Source: Paenibacillus paeoniae (GTDB lineage Bacteria; Bacillota; Bacilli; Paenibacillales; Paenibacillaceae). From it: 64,000 nucleotides of DNA. The stretch is from the NCBI RefSeq assembly GCF_003388735.1, contig NZ_QUBQ01000002.1, forward strand, positions 620,001 through 684,000, given 5' to 3'. Below, in pieces: positions 1 through 8,509 of this stretch. The number at the start of each line of letters is the position of its first letter. Position 1 is the first letter of the stretch. The notes below the pieces were generated by a model, which was not told the origin of the DNA, did no database searches, and saw only the letters and a program-made list of their open reading frames with translations. A program made the position numbers and the translations under genes.

Positions 1-32
1 CCTGAGCCATCGATCGGCCCAAGGCTATTCGT

Positions 33-1961
33 TCATTCATATACAACTCCAACATAATATTGAACTATATCCCGCACGAGAGAGAACGTCTCTCCGTATG
101 TCAGGTTATTCGGGTTGGCAATAGATCCGATCGTCTCTTCCGTCAGCCACCCGCGCTTCTTTAATTCATCCAGCGCGGAATCGCGATTAACTTCCACACC
201 TGCCGTAACAGCAGCTGTATAAGCAAGCTGTTCCAAAGTGAGCGGCACCTGACCTGGCTCCTCCAGCCCCTCTAACGCTGCATAAGGATTGCCTGAGAAG
301 AAATCGGAATGAATCGTCTTCACCATCAACATGCTGTTCGAGAAATGTCCTGCCTTCGCCTCGGCATCCAGTTGGAACGCTTCGTTAAAATCGCCGCCGA
401 ATGTCAGAAGCATGCTGACCGCCGCCAGCAATCCCTTGTAATGCTTATGCTTCGTATAGTCCGGCTGCTTGAAGCTGGCCCATGTTAAGTCCATACCCTT
501 CTCGGTAAGCCGATCCCTCAGTTCGGCAATCGCTCCCTCGGACTTCGACAATTCACGGAAAGTCATTCCCTTCTCCGCTGCCAACTTGACTGCCTCGCCT
601 GCCGCCTGACCTGTTGCCATTCCCAGCGGAATAACGCGGGCGCTTCCGTGCGGAATGCTGTCGAAGCTGGCTGCCCGTCCTACAACAAGCAATTGATCAA
701 TCTCCAGCGGTACAAGCGATCGGAACGGAACGCCATACTGCTTGGGCGCCACGATAATAGCCCCTCTGTCTACGGAGTTGATCCGCTGCATGTCCACCCT
801 GTACGAACCGTAAGCAACGGCATCCCAGAAATCCCGATTATCTACGACGTCAACCGCAGACAGCCGGTATTCGCCGTGTATATGCCGCGTCTCGCGAACG
901 TACAGTTCCGGCGCCGTTCCCGCAAACTCGACATTCGCCAACTGCTTGAATGTCTTGCGCAAATAATCTGTAATGAGCGGCGCTTCCTTGCTTCCGATCT
1001 CCAGCGCTTCTTGTACGGACGCCGGGTCCAGCGGATCAATATCAAAGATGTGCATGGCATTAATAAGCACCGTCTCGTCGTTCTCCCTGCCGATGTTGAG
1101 CGCTCGGATGCCAACCCGATCCGGATTGGACGAGACATAATCCCGAGCTGCCATGAATCCCCATGCGCTCATCTTGTCGATGCCTGTTCCATCGCCGACC
1201 GTCGCGAAGGAATCCCATACCTCTTGCGTGACGCCGCTTAGCCGGAATACTAGCGTTACCGCCATCTGCGCGTCTGGTCTGCCGACATCGGCGCGTCCGA
1301 TCGTATAGGGTACGCCCGCAGCGGCGGCAATATCTCCATCCTGCGTGGCATCGATGACGGCGGCAGCCTTAACTTGCTTGGCAATGCCCTCTGAGGTCAC
1401 AAGGCTTAAGCCGGTTATACGCTTGGATTCGCCGGATCGCTCCACGATAGGCGCCATGCTCTGGACCTTTAACAGCAGATCAACATTTGGCTCCGCCAGC
1501 AGCATTCTGTAGAACACATTGGCTGCTGTATGCGTATCGAATGATGTCCCTTCAATCTGGTCATACCATTCCTGGAATATGCCTTTGTTCAAAAATTGAT
1601 GCTTGTCCGACAGCTTGGATTGCTCCGGCGCATAATTCAGATCGAGCGAATTAAGCCATCCCATCGTCATAAGGCCGCCCACTATATCCCGTTCGCGTCC
1701 GTCTGTCAACAAAACTGATAATCCGTTGCGAGCAGCGGACAAGGCCGCTACGATCCCTTCCGGATCGGTACCCGCCACAATCACATCATAAGATGGCTTT
1801 AGCACTTCAACGGACTCCACCTTAATCAGCGCTTGCCTGGGATGCGAATTGCGCGTATCGCCTTTCTTCTTGTACAGCATCCACCCCGCCGTGGCCCCTG
1901 CCGCCAGCAAGCAGATAACTAGGACAACGACAGCGGCTGCCAACTTCCTGTTTCTCCTCAA
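33..1961 (-). CDS. Membrane-anchored FAD-dependent oxidoreductase
   Basis: The 642-residue protein has a basic N-terminus, one hydrophobic helix (about residues 8-29) and then a Rossmann FAD-binding segment starting YDVIVAGTDPEGIVAA, followed by a GGLMT motif typical of the FAD_oxidored family. The charge pattern suggests an N-in anchor with the enzyme domain outside the membrane, which is odd for a flavoprotein but seen in this family; this orientation is inference. The start is taken as TTG, because a GGGAGG site lies about 8 bases upstream. The C-terminal 140 residues are helical and not part of the flavin core. The substrate cannot be told from sequence. It is divergent from the acyltransferase gene. 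Confidence 0.8.
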   Translation of the reverse strand: MRRNRKLAAAVVVLVICLLAAGATAGWMLYKKKGDTRNSHPRQALIKVESVEVLKPSYDVIVAGTDPEGIVAALSAARNGLSVLLTDGRERDIVGGLMTMGWLNSLDLNYAPEQSKLSDKHQFLNKGIFQEWYDQIEGTSFDTHTAANVFYRMLLAEPNVDLLLKVQSMAPIVERSGESKRITGLSLVTSEGIAKQVKAAAVIDATQDGDIAAAAGVPYTIGRADVGRPDAQMAVTLVFRLSGVTQEVWDSFATVGDGTGIDKMSAWGFMAARDYVSSNPDRVGIRALNIGRENDETVLINAMHIFDIDPLDPASVQEALEIGSKEAPLITDYLRKTFKQLANVEFAGTAPELYVRETRHIHGEYRLSAVDVVDNRDFWDAVAYGSYRVDMQRINSVDRGAIIVAPKQYGVPFRSLVPLEIDQLLVVGRAASFDSIPHGSARVIPLGMATGQAAGEAVKLAAEKGMTFRELSKSEGAIAELRDRLTEKGMDLTWASFKQPDYTKHKHYKGLLAAVSMLLTFGGDFNEAFQLDAEAKAGHFSNSMLMVKTIHSDFFSGNPYAALEGLEEPGQVPLTLEQLAYTAAVTAGVEVNRDSALDELKKRGWLTEETIGSIANPNNLTYGETFSLVRDIVQYYVGVVYE

Positions 1962-2066
1962 CCTAATGCCTCCCTCTATGCAACCTCTTGACTAAAGTTA
2001 ACTCTTTATCCAATAATGGGTCTAAGGCTTATCTGGAAATCTATTACTCTATTAGGAGAGACAATC

Positions 2067-3263
2067 ATGGACCCTGCCATAGTCAAGCAAGCAAAAGGAA
2101 GCCGATTATCTGAAATCGACCTTGTGCGCGCGATTGCTATTATCGGCGTGCTTGCCGTACATGCGACTTCTTTCTCCACAATCGAGATGCTAGCTTATCC
2201 AAATTCTTATTCCATCTATAACTTCATCAATATATTTCTGAAATTTGGTACGCCCGTGTTTATTTTCCTGAGCAGCTTTGTCCTGTTTTTCAATTATTAT
2301 CGCCGCCCCATGTCGAAGGAAATGATCCTTTCCTTTTACAAGAAGAGGTTGATTCACATCATTATACCATATCTTGTATTTTCGACAATCTACTACTTAT
2401 TGGTGATCGTTACCCGCGATCCTACCGCCCTTCCGCCTAATCTTCTCTATGATTTTACAGCAAAGCTAATGACAGGAGACGCTTATTCTCATCTGTACTT
2501 CGTCTTTATCAGCATCCAATTCTATCTCTTATTTCCACTCGTTCTATGGTCGCTTCAGCGCTGGCCTAGATATATGCCGTGGATTATTCCGCTTGGACTG
2601 CTTCTCCAATGGCTTTTTGTAGGCTTGAACGAGTGGCTCGACATCCAACGCGCAAGCAGCTGGGCATTATCCTACATAAGCTTTTATATGCTGGGCGCTT
2701 ACTGGGGTATTCGATATCCCGCTATCCAAAAATGGACCGTTAACCGACAAGCTGCCGTCTCTGCTATGCGAAAATGGGCACTTGCAGCCTTCTGGTGCCT
2801 ATGGCTGATTGCCGGACTATGGCATGTGGGCGTATGGCTAGATTTGCGGATACATGCCACCGTTCGGCCCACCTACGTCTATACCTTGTTGTGGAACATC
2901 TATACGATGCTCTCGGGGCTTCTGTTCCTGTGGGCGGCCTCCAGGCTAATCCATTCCATTACGCCAAATCGCTTCTGGTTGACGAAAATGAGGGAGCTTG
3001 GCGCGCTTTCATTCGGCATTTACCTGATCCACCCGCTGTTTCTGGCCGCTTACCGCCAGCTTCGCCCGGCAGACGCATCGGAGATGCTGCTGCATCTATG
3101 GTATGCAGGCGGATTTCTGCTCGCGCTAGGGGGTTCATGGTTGACGGTACGGCTCGCGCATCGTTTCCTGCCTGCTGTATCCAGTCTTATTTTCGGCAAA
3201 AACGAGCTGCCCGCGCTCTCTGCCCATCCCGTAAAATCGAATGCCGCTTCAACCGGCTTATAA
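2067..3263 (+). CDS. Acyltransferase 3 family integral membrane protein
   Basis: This 398-residue polytopic protein has about ten hydrophobic helices and the family-3 acyltransferase opening EIDLVRAIAIIGVLAVHA, in which the conserved Arg and His are present. Such proteins move acetyl or other acyl groups across the membrane onto cell-surface sugars or lipids. The start at 2067 follows TTAGGAGAG; an upstream in-frame ATG at 2016 lacks a ribosome site. The gene is alone on its strand and ends at a bidirectional hairpin. The acceptor molecule is unknown. Confidence 0.85.
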   Translation: MDPAIVKQAKGSRLSEIDLVRAIAIIGVLAVHATSFSTIEMLAYPNSYSIYNFINIFLKFGTPVFIFLSSFVLFFNYYRRPMSKEMILSFYKKRLIHIIIPYLVFSTIYYLLVIVTRDPTALPPNLLYDFTAKLMTGDAYSHLYFVFISIQFYLLFPLVLWSLQRWPRYMPWIIPLGLLLQWLFVGLNEWLDIQRASSWALSYISFYMLGAYWGIRYPAIQKWTVNRQAAVSAMRKWALAAFWCLWLIAGLWHVGVWLDLRIHATVRPTYVYTLLWNIYTMLSGLLFLWAASRLIHSITPNRFWLTKMRELGALSFGIYLIHPLFLAAYRQLRPADASEMLLHLWYAGGFLLALGGSWLTVRLAHRFLPAVSSLIFGKNELPALSAHPVKSNAASTGL

Positions 3264-3281
3264 CCGTCGCCGCACCAAAAA

Positions 3282-3309
3282 ATCCGGCTCGCATCATCGC
3301 GAGCCGGAT
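3282..3309. terminator. Bidirectional intrinsic terminator
   Basis: A perfect 11-bp stem (ATCCGGCTCGC / GCGAGCCGGAT) with loop ATCATC lies between convergent genes. The A-run at 3277-3282 gives a T-tail for leftward transcripts of the Lin0512 operon. Confidence 0.85.
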
Positions 3310-3333
3310 GTTCTATGACAGCTCAGAGAAGGA

Positions 3334-3693
3334 TTAGTATCCCACCTCTACCGAAGCAATAACGACATAAGCCAGATCATTCGCATCCTGCTTGTCTGGC
3401 AGCACGATACCGCTTGTCGTCAGCATGCCTCCGTCTACTACCTCGAATGTCACTTGTCCATATGGCAGCTTTTCCCGTACTTCATCCAGGTCCAGCTTCT
3501 CCTTATCGGCAGGGACGGCCAGCCGCACATTCACTTTCATCCGGTTCAAATCACCGTGGGGCAAGACGGTGCGAATGCCGGGCATGGAGTTATGGTGAAT
3601 CGCGTTCTGCACAGCACGAACGGCCGCTTTCGTCACATTTTGCCCATGCAGGTCAATGCCCATTCCGATCTCCACGAACATGAGTTGCTCCAT
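3334..3693 (-). CDS. Lin0512 family protein
   Basis: This small acidic cytosolic protein (119 residues) matches the Lin0512 family, with MFVEIGMGIDLHGQN at the N-terminus, a central PHGDLNRMKVNV and the C-terminal DANDLAYVVIASVEVGY. The biochemical role of the family is unknown. It has a good AAGGAGG site and lies 17 bp downstream of the SDR gene on the same strand, so the two are very likely one transcript. The linkage suggests it works with, or binds the product of, that dehydrogenase, but this is inference. Confidence 0.85.
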   Translation of the reverse strand: MEQLMFVEIGMGIDLHGQNVTKAAVRAVQNAIHHNSMPGIRTVLPHGDLNRMKVNVRLAVPADKEKLDLDEVREKLPYGQVTFEVVDGGMLTTSGIVLPDKQDANDLAYVVIASVEVGY

Positions 3694-3710
3694 CGGGTAT
3701 TCCTCCTTCC

Positions 3711-4481
3711 TTATTGCGATGTCCAGCCGCCGTCTACTAGCAGCAGCGTGCCTGTCACCAAATCAGCGGCAGGAGAAGCTAGGTAGATGACAGCGCCGGC
3801 TACGTCATCAATCGATCCGATGCGGCCTGCCGGAATGCGTGAGAGTACATTGTCGCGGAAGTCTGGAGTATCCAGTCTCTCCGCCGTTCCAGGCGTATAA
3901 ATAAATGTGGGACCAACAGCATTAATATTGACGCCTCTGCTTGACCACTCCAGTGCCAGAACTTTCGTCAGCTGGTTCACGCCGCCCTTCGACGCGCAAT
4001 AGGCGACGCCCTCCGGAATCCCAACGATACTGACTTGTGAGCTAACGTTAACGATCTTGCCATAGCCCTGCTCCAGCATATACTTCCCTGCCGCCTGGCA
4101 GCAGAAAAACACGCCCTTCAGATTCACGTCGAGCATATCGTCCCAATATTCCTCCGTTACATCCTCTGCCAGCATTCCTTCGCCAAGTCCCGCATTATTG
4201 ACCAGAATATCAATGCGCCCGTAGTCTGCCGCAATCTGTCCGAAGGTCTCCTTAATCCCGGCAACTTGCCGAACATCCAGCGCATAAGCCGCCGCTTTCC
4301 CACCAGCCTTCTGGATTTCATCCACTAGTGAAGCCAGGTCCTCCTTCTTGCGAGCTGTTGCCGCTACAATCGCCCCGGAGGCTGCAAGTGCCTTCGCCAG
4401 CCCATAGCCGATCCCTTTGCTCGCACCTGTAACTATAGCGATTTTGCCTTCTATACTGAAATTTGGCCCCTTCAATCTCAT
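3711..4481 (-). CDS. SDR family oxidoreductase
   Basis: This is a classical short-chain dehydrogenase of normal length (256 residues). It has the cofactor motif TGASKGIGYG, the NNAG motif, the catalytic serine in VNVSSQVS and the YCASK active site (YxxxK). Arg or Lys positions after the second beta strand (ATARKKED) suggest NADP(H) preference. It probably reduces a ketone or oxidises an alcohol or sugar, with the substrate unknown. The ATG at 4481 is only 2 bases from AAAGGAG, so the in-frame TTG two codons later (4475) may be the true start. It is the first gene of a two-gene unit with Lin0512. Confidence 0.88.
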   Translation of the reverse strand: MRLKGPNFSIEGKIAIVTGASKGIGYGLAKALAASGAIVAATARKKEDLASLVDEIQKAGGKAAAYALDVRQVAGIKETFGQIAADYGRIDILVNNAGLGEGMLAEDVTEEYWDDMLDVNLKGVFFCCQAAGKYMLEQGYGKIVNVSSQVSIVGIPEGVAYCASKGGVNQLTKVLALEWSSRGVNINAVGPTFIYTPGTAERLDTPDFRDNVLSRIPAGRIGSIDDVAGAVIYLASPAADLVTGTLLLVDGGWTSQ

Positions 4482-4634
4482 CGCTCCTTTATCTCTCGCT
4501 TACGCTTCCTTCAATAAGTTACGGATACGCATATTTTATCATAAGGATCGTTCGCGGAGCCATTTTGCGGGGATCATAATGCCAGCGCCAATGGTTGCCG
4601 GGTCTGTACTGTAAGCCCGGTTTTCAAAAAAAAG

Positions 4635-4665
4635 TTGCACCTCACGTTACGTGAGGAGCTATGAT
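4635..4665 (+). promoter_or_regulatory. MerR-type promoter with palindromic operator
   Basis: TTGCAC (4635-4640) and TATGAT (4660-4665) are separated by 19 bp, the over-long spacer typical of promoters activated by MerR-family DNA distortion. The spacer carries the perfect palindrome CCTCACGTTACGTGAGG (4640-4656). It lies just upstream of the merR-like gene, so autoregulation is likely. Confidence 0.85.
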
Positions 4666-4705
4666 GGAGTCATGCCACATCCATATAAAGGAAAGGGAGA
4701 TGAAT

Positions 4706-5479
4706 ATGAACAATTCATCAAAACATTACACCGTTGGAGAGTTGGCCAAGATTACAGGCTTATCCATTCGGACGCTTCATTACTACGACGAGATCGGCTT
4801 GCTCGCAGCTTACAAGGACCCCCAGAGCGGGCATCGGCATTATGGAGATGACGACATCGTCGCTCTCCAAAAGATCATTACTATGAAGTTTCTGGGCTAC
4901 AGCCTGGAAGATATTCAAGCGCTGCTGCAGCATCCCCGATTCGACACCAGCTTGCTGGAATCGTTCCGCGCACAGAAGGAAGCGCTGGAGCAACAGCGCA
5001 GGCGAATTGATATAGCTATTAAGGCAATTACTAGAGCTGCCACGCTGCTCGAGAACAAGAAGGAAGTCGACAGCCAAACTATGATCGGCATTATTCAAAG
5101 CATTCAGACCGAAGATGAGCAGCGCGAATGGCTGCAGCAATTTTTGGAGCCTGCTCTTGTTCACGAGCTGTTCGACAAGCCGTTCGAAGAGCAAGAGCAG
5201 TTGGACAAACAATATGTAAAGATGGTCAATGAAGTGAAGCGCCTCTTCGGCAGGCCTATCGACGATCCGGAAGTACAGGCACTGATAGCCGAGCAGCTAA
5301 AGATCAGCTTGAATTACGTCGGCACCGAGAATGTCCAAGACCTGACCGTATTATCGGAAATTAACGAGGAGCAGCTGAAGGAGCTGGAGGCCATGATGCC
5401 ATCGCCGTTCACGCCCGAAGAAGAGCAATGGCTCCATCAGGCGAATGACTTTTTTATGAGAAAAAACGGCATGCTGTAG
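4706..5479 (+). CDS. MerR family transcriptional regulator
   Basis: The N-terminus is a MerR winged helix (YTVGELAKITGLSIRTLHYYDEIGLL, with the HYYDEIGL signature), followed by a long dimerisation helix and a roughly 130-residue effector domain resembling the antibiotic-sensing type (TipAS-like), though that part is only weakly recognisable. There is no Cys cluster for metal sensing. The start at 4706 is favoured because GGGAG lies 6 bases upstream. The earlier ATG at 4661 sits inside the promoter -10 box and cannot be used. The operator upstream implies self-control. No second target is adjacent on the same strand. Confidence 0.88.
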   Translation: MNNSSKHYTVGELAKITGLSIRTLHYYDEIGLLAAYKDPQSGHRHYGDDDIVALQKIITMKFLGYSLEDIQALLQHPRFDTSLLESFRAQKEALEQQRRRIDIAIKAITRAATLLENKKEVDSQTMIGIIQSIQTEDEQREWLQQFLEPALVHELFDKPFEEQEQLDKQYVKMVNEVKRLFGRPIDDPEVQALIAEQLKISLNYVGTENVQDLTVLSEINEEQLKELEAMMPSPFTPEEEQWLHQANDFFMRKNGML

Positions 5480-5495
5480 TCATTCAACCCTAGCA

Positions 5496-5963
5496 CTATT
5501 CTCTGAAAATATAGTAGTTCGAGAATTGAATGCCTCGCAGAATAGGATAGCCTTCCGGAATCGCAGCTTTCATGGGATCAATGTCTTTTACTTCCCTGGT
5601 AATGTAGTTTAGGAAGCTTGGAATCGTGAGATGCCTGATGCCATTCCCGAAATCAATGTTGGATTTCGCGGTGCCCACAATAGCAATTTGCTCGACCGTC
5701 GACACTTCCGTATTTAGATACAGATTGTATTTTTCGATGGATATAGCAAATTTCCGGGTAAATCTCTCTATTCGTATCGCATTGGAATCGGCATCCATCG
5801 AGGCTTCCACATGAATCAGCTTGTTGGACTTGTAGTCCAATGCAACGACGTCCATCTCCCCGCCATATCCTCCATTTGGACGCTTATCATATTTAATATT
5901 GCTTCTGACGAAATATCCCGAATACGAATACCATTCATACGCAAGCTGCTCCAAAAAATTCAT
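5496..5963 (-). CDS. Putative restriction-endonuclease-fold protein
   Basis: I do not recognise a named family. This 155-residue protein contains GGEMDVVALD followed about 12 residues later by LIHVEAS, which is the spacing of a PD-(D/E)xK nuclease core (E, D, then E-x-K), but the expected Lys is Ser. It may be a DNA- or RNA-binding relative of such nucleases, or an active one with a moved lysine. It has its own AGGGGAG site. It sits next to the 3' end of the MerR gene on the opposite strand with no obvious partner. Confidence 0.6.
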   Translation of the reverse strand: MNFLEQLAYEWYSYSGYFVRSNIKYDKRPNGGYGGEMDVVALDYKSNKLIHVEASMDADSNAIRIERFTRKFAISIEKYNLYLNTEVSTVEQIAIVGTAKSNIDFGNGIRHLTIPSFLNYITREVKDIDPMKAAIPEGYPILRGIQFSNYYIFRE

Positions 5964-6304
5964 GGTTAGATGCTCCCCTGTTCATTAATATGCACACCTG
6001 TTCATATGCCGTCAAAAAGCCGCATACAAAAACAAACCTCTCCTTGTTAATCGGCAAGGTTCGTCAAGAATTTATATAGAATGCTAAAAAATGGCGTAAT
6101 AAAGAAGCTATGTTCATAGCGAACCTAATACTTACAATTTTACCATCCAAAAGATGGATGAGTAGCTTTATTTTTTGAGGGATCACTTTAGGTATAAGAG
6201 GTTGGCTGTTGCTCCTTCTAATCGTCAACCTTGTATCGAATCGTACGCAGAAGAACAACAAGACGAGCGAGGACAATAGCTTACTTCGCAATCCGCTGTA
6301 AAAA
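5964..6304. other. Intergenic region without a supported gene
   Basis: This AT-rich stretch has no open frame with a ribosome site. A leftward hairpin around 6036-6061, followed by a T-rich tract on the minus strand, could end a short transcript. The only longer frame (6064-6315, minus) would start inside the next gene's terminator and is not accepted. Confidence 0.4.
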
Positions 6305-6350
6305 AAATCCCCCATCCAATCCGCAGCGATGTGCGGATGAATGGGGGGAT
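6305..6350 (-). terminator. Intrinsic terminator of the FMN reductase gene
   Basis: A long, nearly perfect stem (6305-6324 with 6331-6350) has loop GCGATG. The A-run at 6300-6306 becomes a T-tail on the minus-strand transcript. Confidence 0.85.
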
Positions 6351-6357
6351 TCCTCTA

Positions 6358-6912
6358 TTAGTTGAAGCCTTTCGCATGGCGTCCATGCCACTCGATAAAG
6401 TTGTTCACCACTTGATCAAGGAACGCAATGGTAGGCTCATGCGTCAATTCGCCTTCTGCATTGAATTTCTCGTGAGCTGCGCCTACGTATACTTCGTTGC
6501 CAGGCAGCAGCGGCGAGTTCACGCCAGGAGCGAAGAGAATATCGCGAAGATGCATTTGCGCTTTCACCGTGCCGAGAAGCCCCATGGAAGCCCCTGCGAT
6601 GATGGATGGTTTGCCTACAAGCACTCTCTCGCCTCTGGACAACCAATCGATCGCGTTATGCAGAACGCCGGAGATAGAACCATTGTATTCAGGCGTAACC
6701 CACAGTACCGCATCCGCTTGCTTCACTTTATCTACAACAGATTGAATGCCCGTCGGAGGCACCGCTTCAATGTCCTGGTTGTACATTTCAACTTCATTCA
6801 ACGTTACAATTTCGATATCGAGACGACCAGCGTAACGCTTTTGCATATGACGGGCCAAACTCAGGTTGTATGACTCTTTGCGGACGCTGCCGATAATTGC
6901 TGCTACTTTCAT
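6358..6912 (-). CDS. NADPH-dependent FMN reductase
   Basis: This 184-residue flavodoxin-fold enzyme has the phosphate-binding loop GSVRKESYN near the N-terminus and the conserved TPEYNGSISGVLHNAIDW. The family (YwqN/ChrR/azoreductase-like) uses NAD(P)H and FMN to reduce quinones, azo dyes or chromate. The start at 6912 is favoured because GGAGGG lies about 8 bases upstream; the next upstream ATG is within that site. It is downstream of a MarR gene on the same strand (62-bp gap), so it is probably part of that regulator's response to electrophiles or quinones. Confidence 0.88.
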   Translation of the reverse strand: MKVAAIIGSVRKESYNLSLARHMQKRYAGRLDIEIVTLNEVEMYNQDIEAVPPTGIQSVVDKVKQADAVLWVTPEYNGSISGVLHNAIDWLSRGERVLVGKPSIIAGASMGLLGTVKAQMHLRDILFAPGVNSPLLPGNEVYVGAAHEKFNAEGELTHEPTIAFLDQVVNNFIEWHGRHAKGFN

Positions 6913-6974
6913 CTTGGTTCCCTCCATCATGTATGATCTGGCTGATCGATCAACTTCAAGTCGGATAGCAAGGA

Positions 6975-7418
6975 CTACGATTTCCGGTCAGCGGACTGGA
7001 CATTCATCCGAAATTTCGCAAGCAAGCGAATAAGCTCTTCCTTCTCTTCCTTTGAGAAATCACGTTCGAATTGTTCCTTTGTCGTCTCTGTGATCATATC
7101 GATATAACCTCTAAGGGACTCGCCCTCATCCGTCAAATAAACCTTCATGCAGCGACGGTCATTCGGACAGCCCTCTCTCTTAATGAAGCCCTTCTTCTCC
7201 AAACTGGCCAGCATACGGGTCATGCTAGACTTATCCTTGCGGAGCTGATCCGCAATCTCATTCTGAGTCAAGCCTTGCTGCTTGAGCAGCAAAGCCATCA
7301 CCAAATGCTGTTCGGGCGCAAGCTGAAACTTGCCAAGACGATGCTTCAAATAATTCGTTATTTCAAGGTCAATCGTATGAATCATCACGCCGACATGCTC
7401 TGTCCCTTGCTCGCTCAT
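6975..7418 (-). CDS. MarR family transcriptional regulator
   Basis: This 147-residue winged-helix repressor has the DNA-binding helix LTQNEIADQLRKDKSSMTRM and the wing PNDRRCMKVYLTDEG, both typical of MarR. A Cys sits in the wing and another just before it (GCPNDRRC), which might sense oxidants or electrophiles; this is inference. The start at 7418 follows GAGGCGG; an ATG five codons earlier is within the ribosome-site region. It precedes the FMN reductase, its likely target, and has a palindromic site upstream. Confidence 0.87.
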   Translation of the reverse strand: MSEQGTEHVGVMIHTIDLEITNYLKHRLGKFQLAPEQHLVMALLLKQQGLTQNEIADQLRKDKSSMTRMLASLEKKGFIKREGCPNDRRCMKVYLTDEGESLRGYIDMITETTKEQFERDFSKEEKEELIRLLAKFRMNVQSADRKS

Positions 7419-7437
7419 CGCATACCGCCTCATTTAG

Positions 7438-7449
7438 TTGATATATCAA
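7438..7449 (-). promoter_or_regulatory. Probable MarR operator
   Basis: The perfect 12-bp palindrome TTGATATATCAA lies about 20 bp upstream of the marR start codon. AT-rich palindromes of this form are typical MarR-family sites, and the position fits autorepression of the marR-reductase unit. Confidence 0.6.
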
Positions 7450-7504
7450 TCATCTCTCGCCAGTATGCCAGATGCAATAACTCTCTGTCAACAAACAGCG
7501 TCCC

Positions 7505-8494
7505 CTACTCCTTTATTTCTTCGAACTTGGCATCATATAAGCGGAACATCGTTTTATAGCCGGATTCGTCCACTTTGACGCCAACATCCAAACGCCCCGT
7601 CAGCTTGAGCGGCTTTGACGTATAGCGTAATTTGGAGCCGTCTTTCACGAATACGATCATAATTTTGTTCCAATACGTCTCGTCCCCATTGTCGAATGGA
7701 CACTCCGCTCCAGGCTCGGGAATAAGCAGAAACCAATTTTGGTTAAACGAAAGCACTTCGCCCATAAACCCTTTAATTTGAACCGACTTCCGCTCTTCGG
7801 ATAAATCCCAGAATCGGTCTGACGGCGTTGTCTGATCCCCGTTATCGAAAAAATCATTCCATCCAATTTGCGCAAATTTGCTGGAGGACGTCCCCCCGGA
7901 CTTAACAGACTGCTCCCCTTTCGTTCCATTCGCAGAGCCTGGCTTCCCTGCAGTGCCAGCCCCTTTGCCTGCCGATTCATCCGCTTTGCCAGTTGTTCCT
8001 TGATTCGCCGTCCCTGCATTTGTCTTGTTGCCTGGGTTTACGTCTGCTTGCGTTGAATGGCCCGAGCCCGGCTTTGAGTCCGCAGGTGCTTTCACATCTG
8101 ATCCTTCAGCATCCTGACTCTTACCCTCACCAGCATGCTTGGCACCCGTTTCCGTATCGGCAGAGCTGTTTTTCTTCCCATCATCCACCGCGTCCTCAGC
8201 GCTTCCATTAGTCTGGATTTCATCCTTGCCAGGCTGCGTTGAGCCGACTTGCTCATCCCCTTCATTAGCAGGGGGCTCGTCAGAACCAGAAGCGTGCTCA
8301 TCGCTGTCACTTTTGAACGCGTCGCCAGCATCTCCATTTGCTCCAGCAGCGCTTTCCCCATCAGCATAAACAATTGCATCACCAAAAGAAGCAGCGTCGC
8401 CCCCTTCGGGCTTGGCTGCTCCGCAGCCGCTCAGCATAATTAACGCGGCCAGCACTCCCATGCCAGTCCGAACTATACGATTGCGATAATTCAT
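7505..8494 (-). CDS. Lipoprotein with DUF3299-like C-terminal domain
   Basis: The signal peptide ends in the lipobox LSGC (Cys near residue 24), so the protein is lipid-anchored outside the membrane. Residues about 25-205 are a low-complexity G/S/D/T/K/A linker. The last 120 residues form a compact domain with FDNGDQTTPSDRFWDL and FLLIPEPGAECPF, which resembles the FLLVP-GACxHxP core of DUF3299 proteins; this is a weak, visual match. It is the third gene of a minus-strand unit with an FtsX-like permease and an ABC ATPase (16-bp gap), the arrangement of zinc-related Zrg systems in Gram-negatives. It is likely the extracellular part of that machine. Confidence 0.7.
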   Translation of the reverse strand: MNYRNRIVRTGMGVLAALIMLSGCGAAKPEGGDAASFGDAIVYADGESAAGANGDAGDAFKSDSDEHASGSDEPPANEGDEQVGSTQPGKDEIQTNGSAEDAVDDGKKNSSADTETGAKHAGEGKSQDAEGSDVKAPADSKPGSGHSTQADVNPGNKTNAGTANQGTTGKADESAGKGAGTAGKPGSANGTKGEQSVKSGGTSSSKFAQIGWNDFFDNGDQTTPSDRFWDLSEERKSVQIKGFMGEVLSFNQNWFLLIPEPGAECPFDNGDETYWNKIMIVFVKDGSKLRYTSKPLKLTGRLDVGVKVDESGYKTMFRLYDAKFEEIKE

Positions 8495-8509
8495 TATCCA
8501 TGCCCCTCC

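Noticed and set aside
4661..4705. Earlier in-frame ATG as the MerR start
   Set aside because: That ATG is part of the promoter -10 box and cannot be in the transcript.
6064..6315. Short minus-strand frame of 83 codons
   Set aside because: Its start lies inside the FMN-reductase terminator, no ribosome site precedes it, and the translation resembles nothing known.
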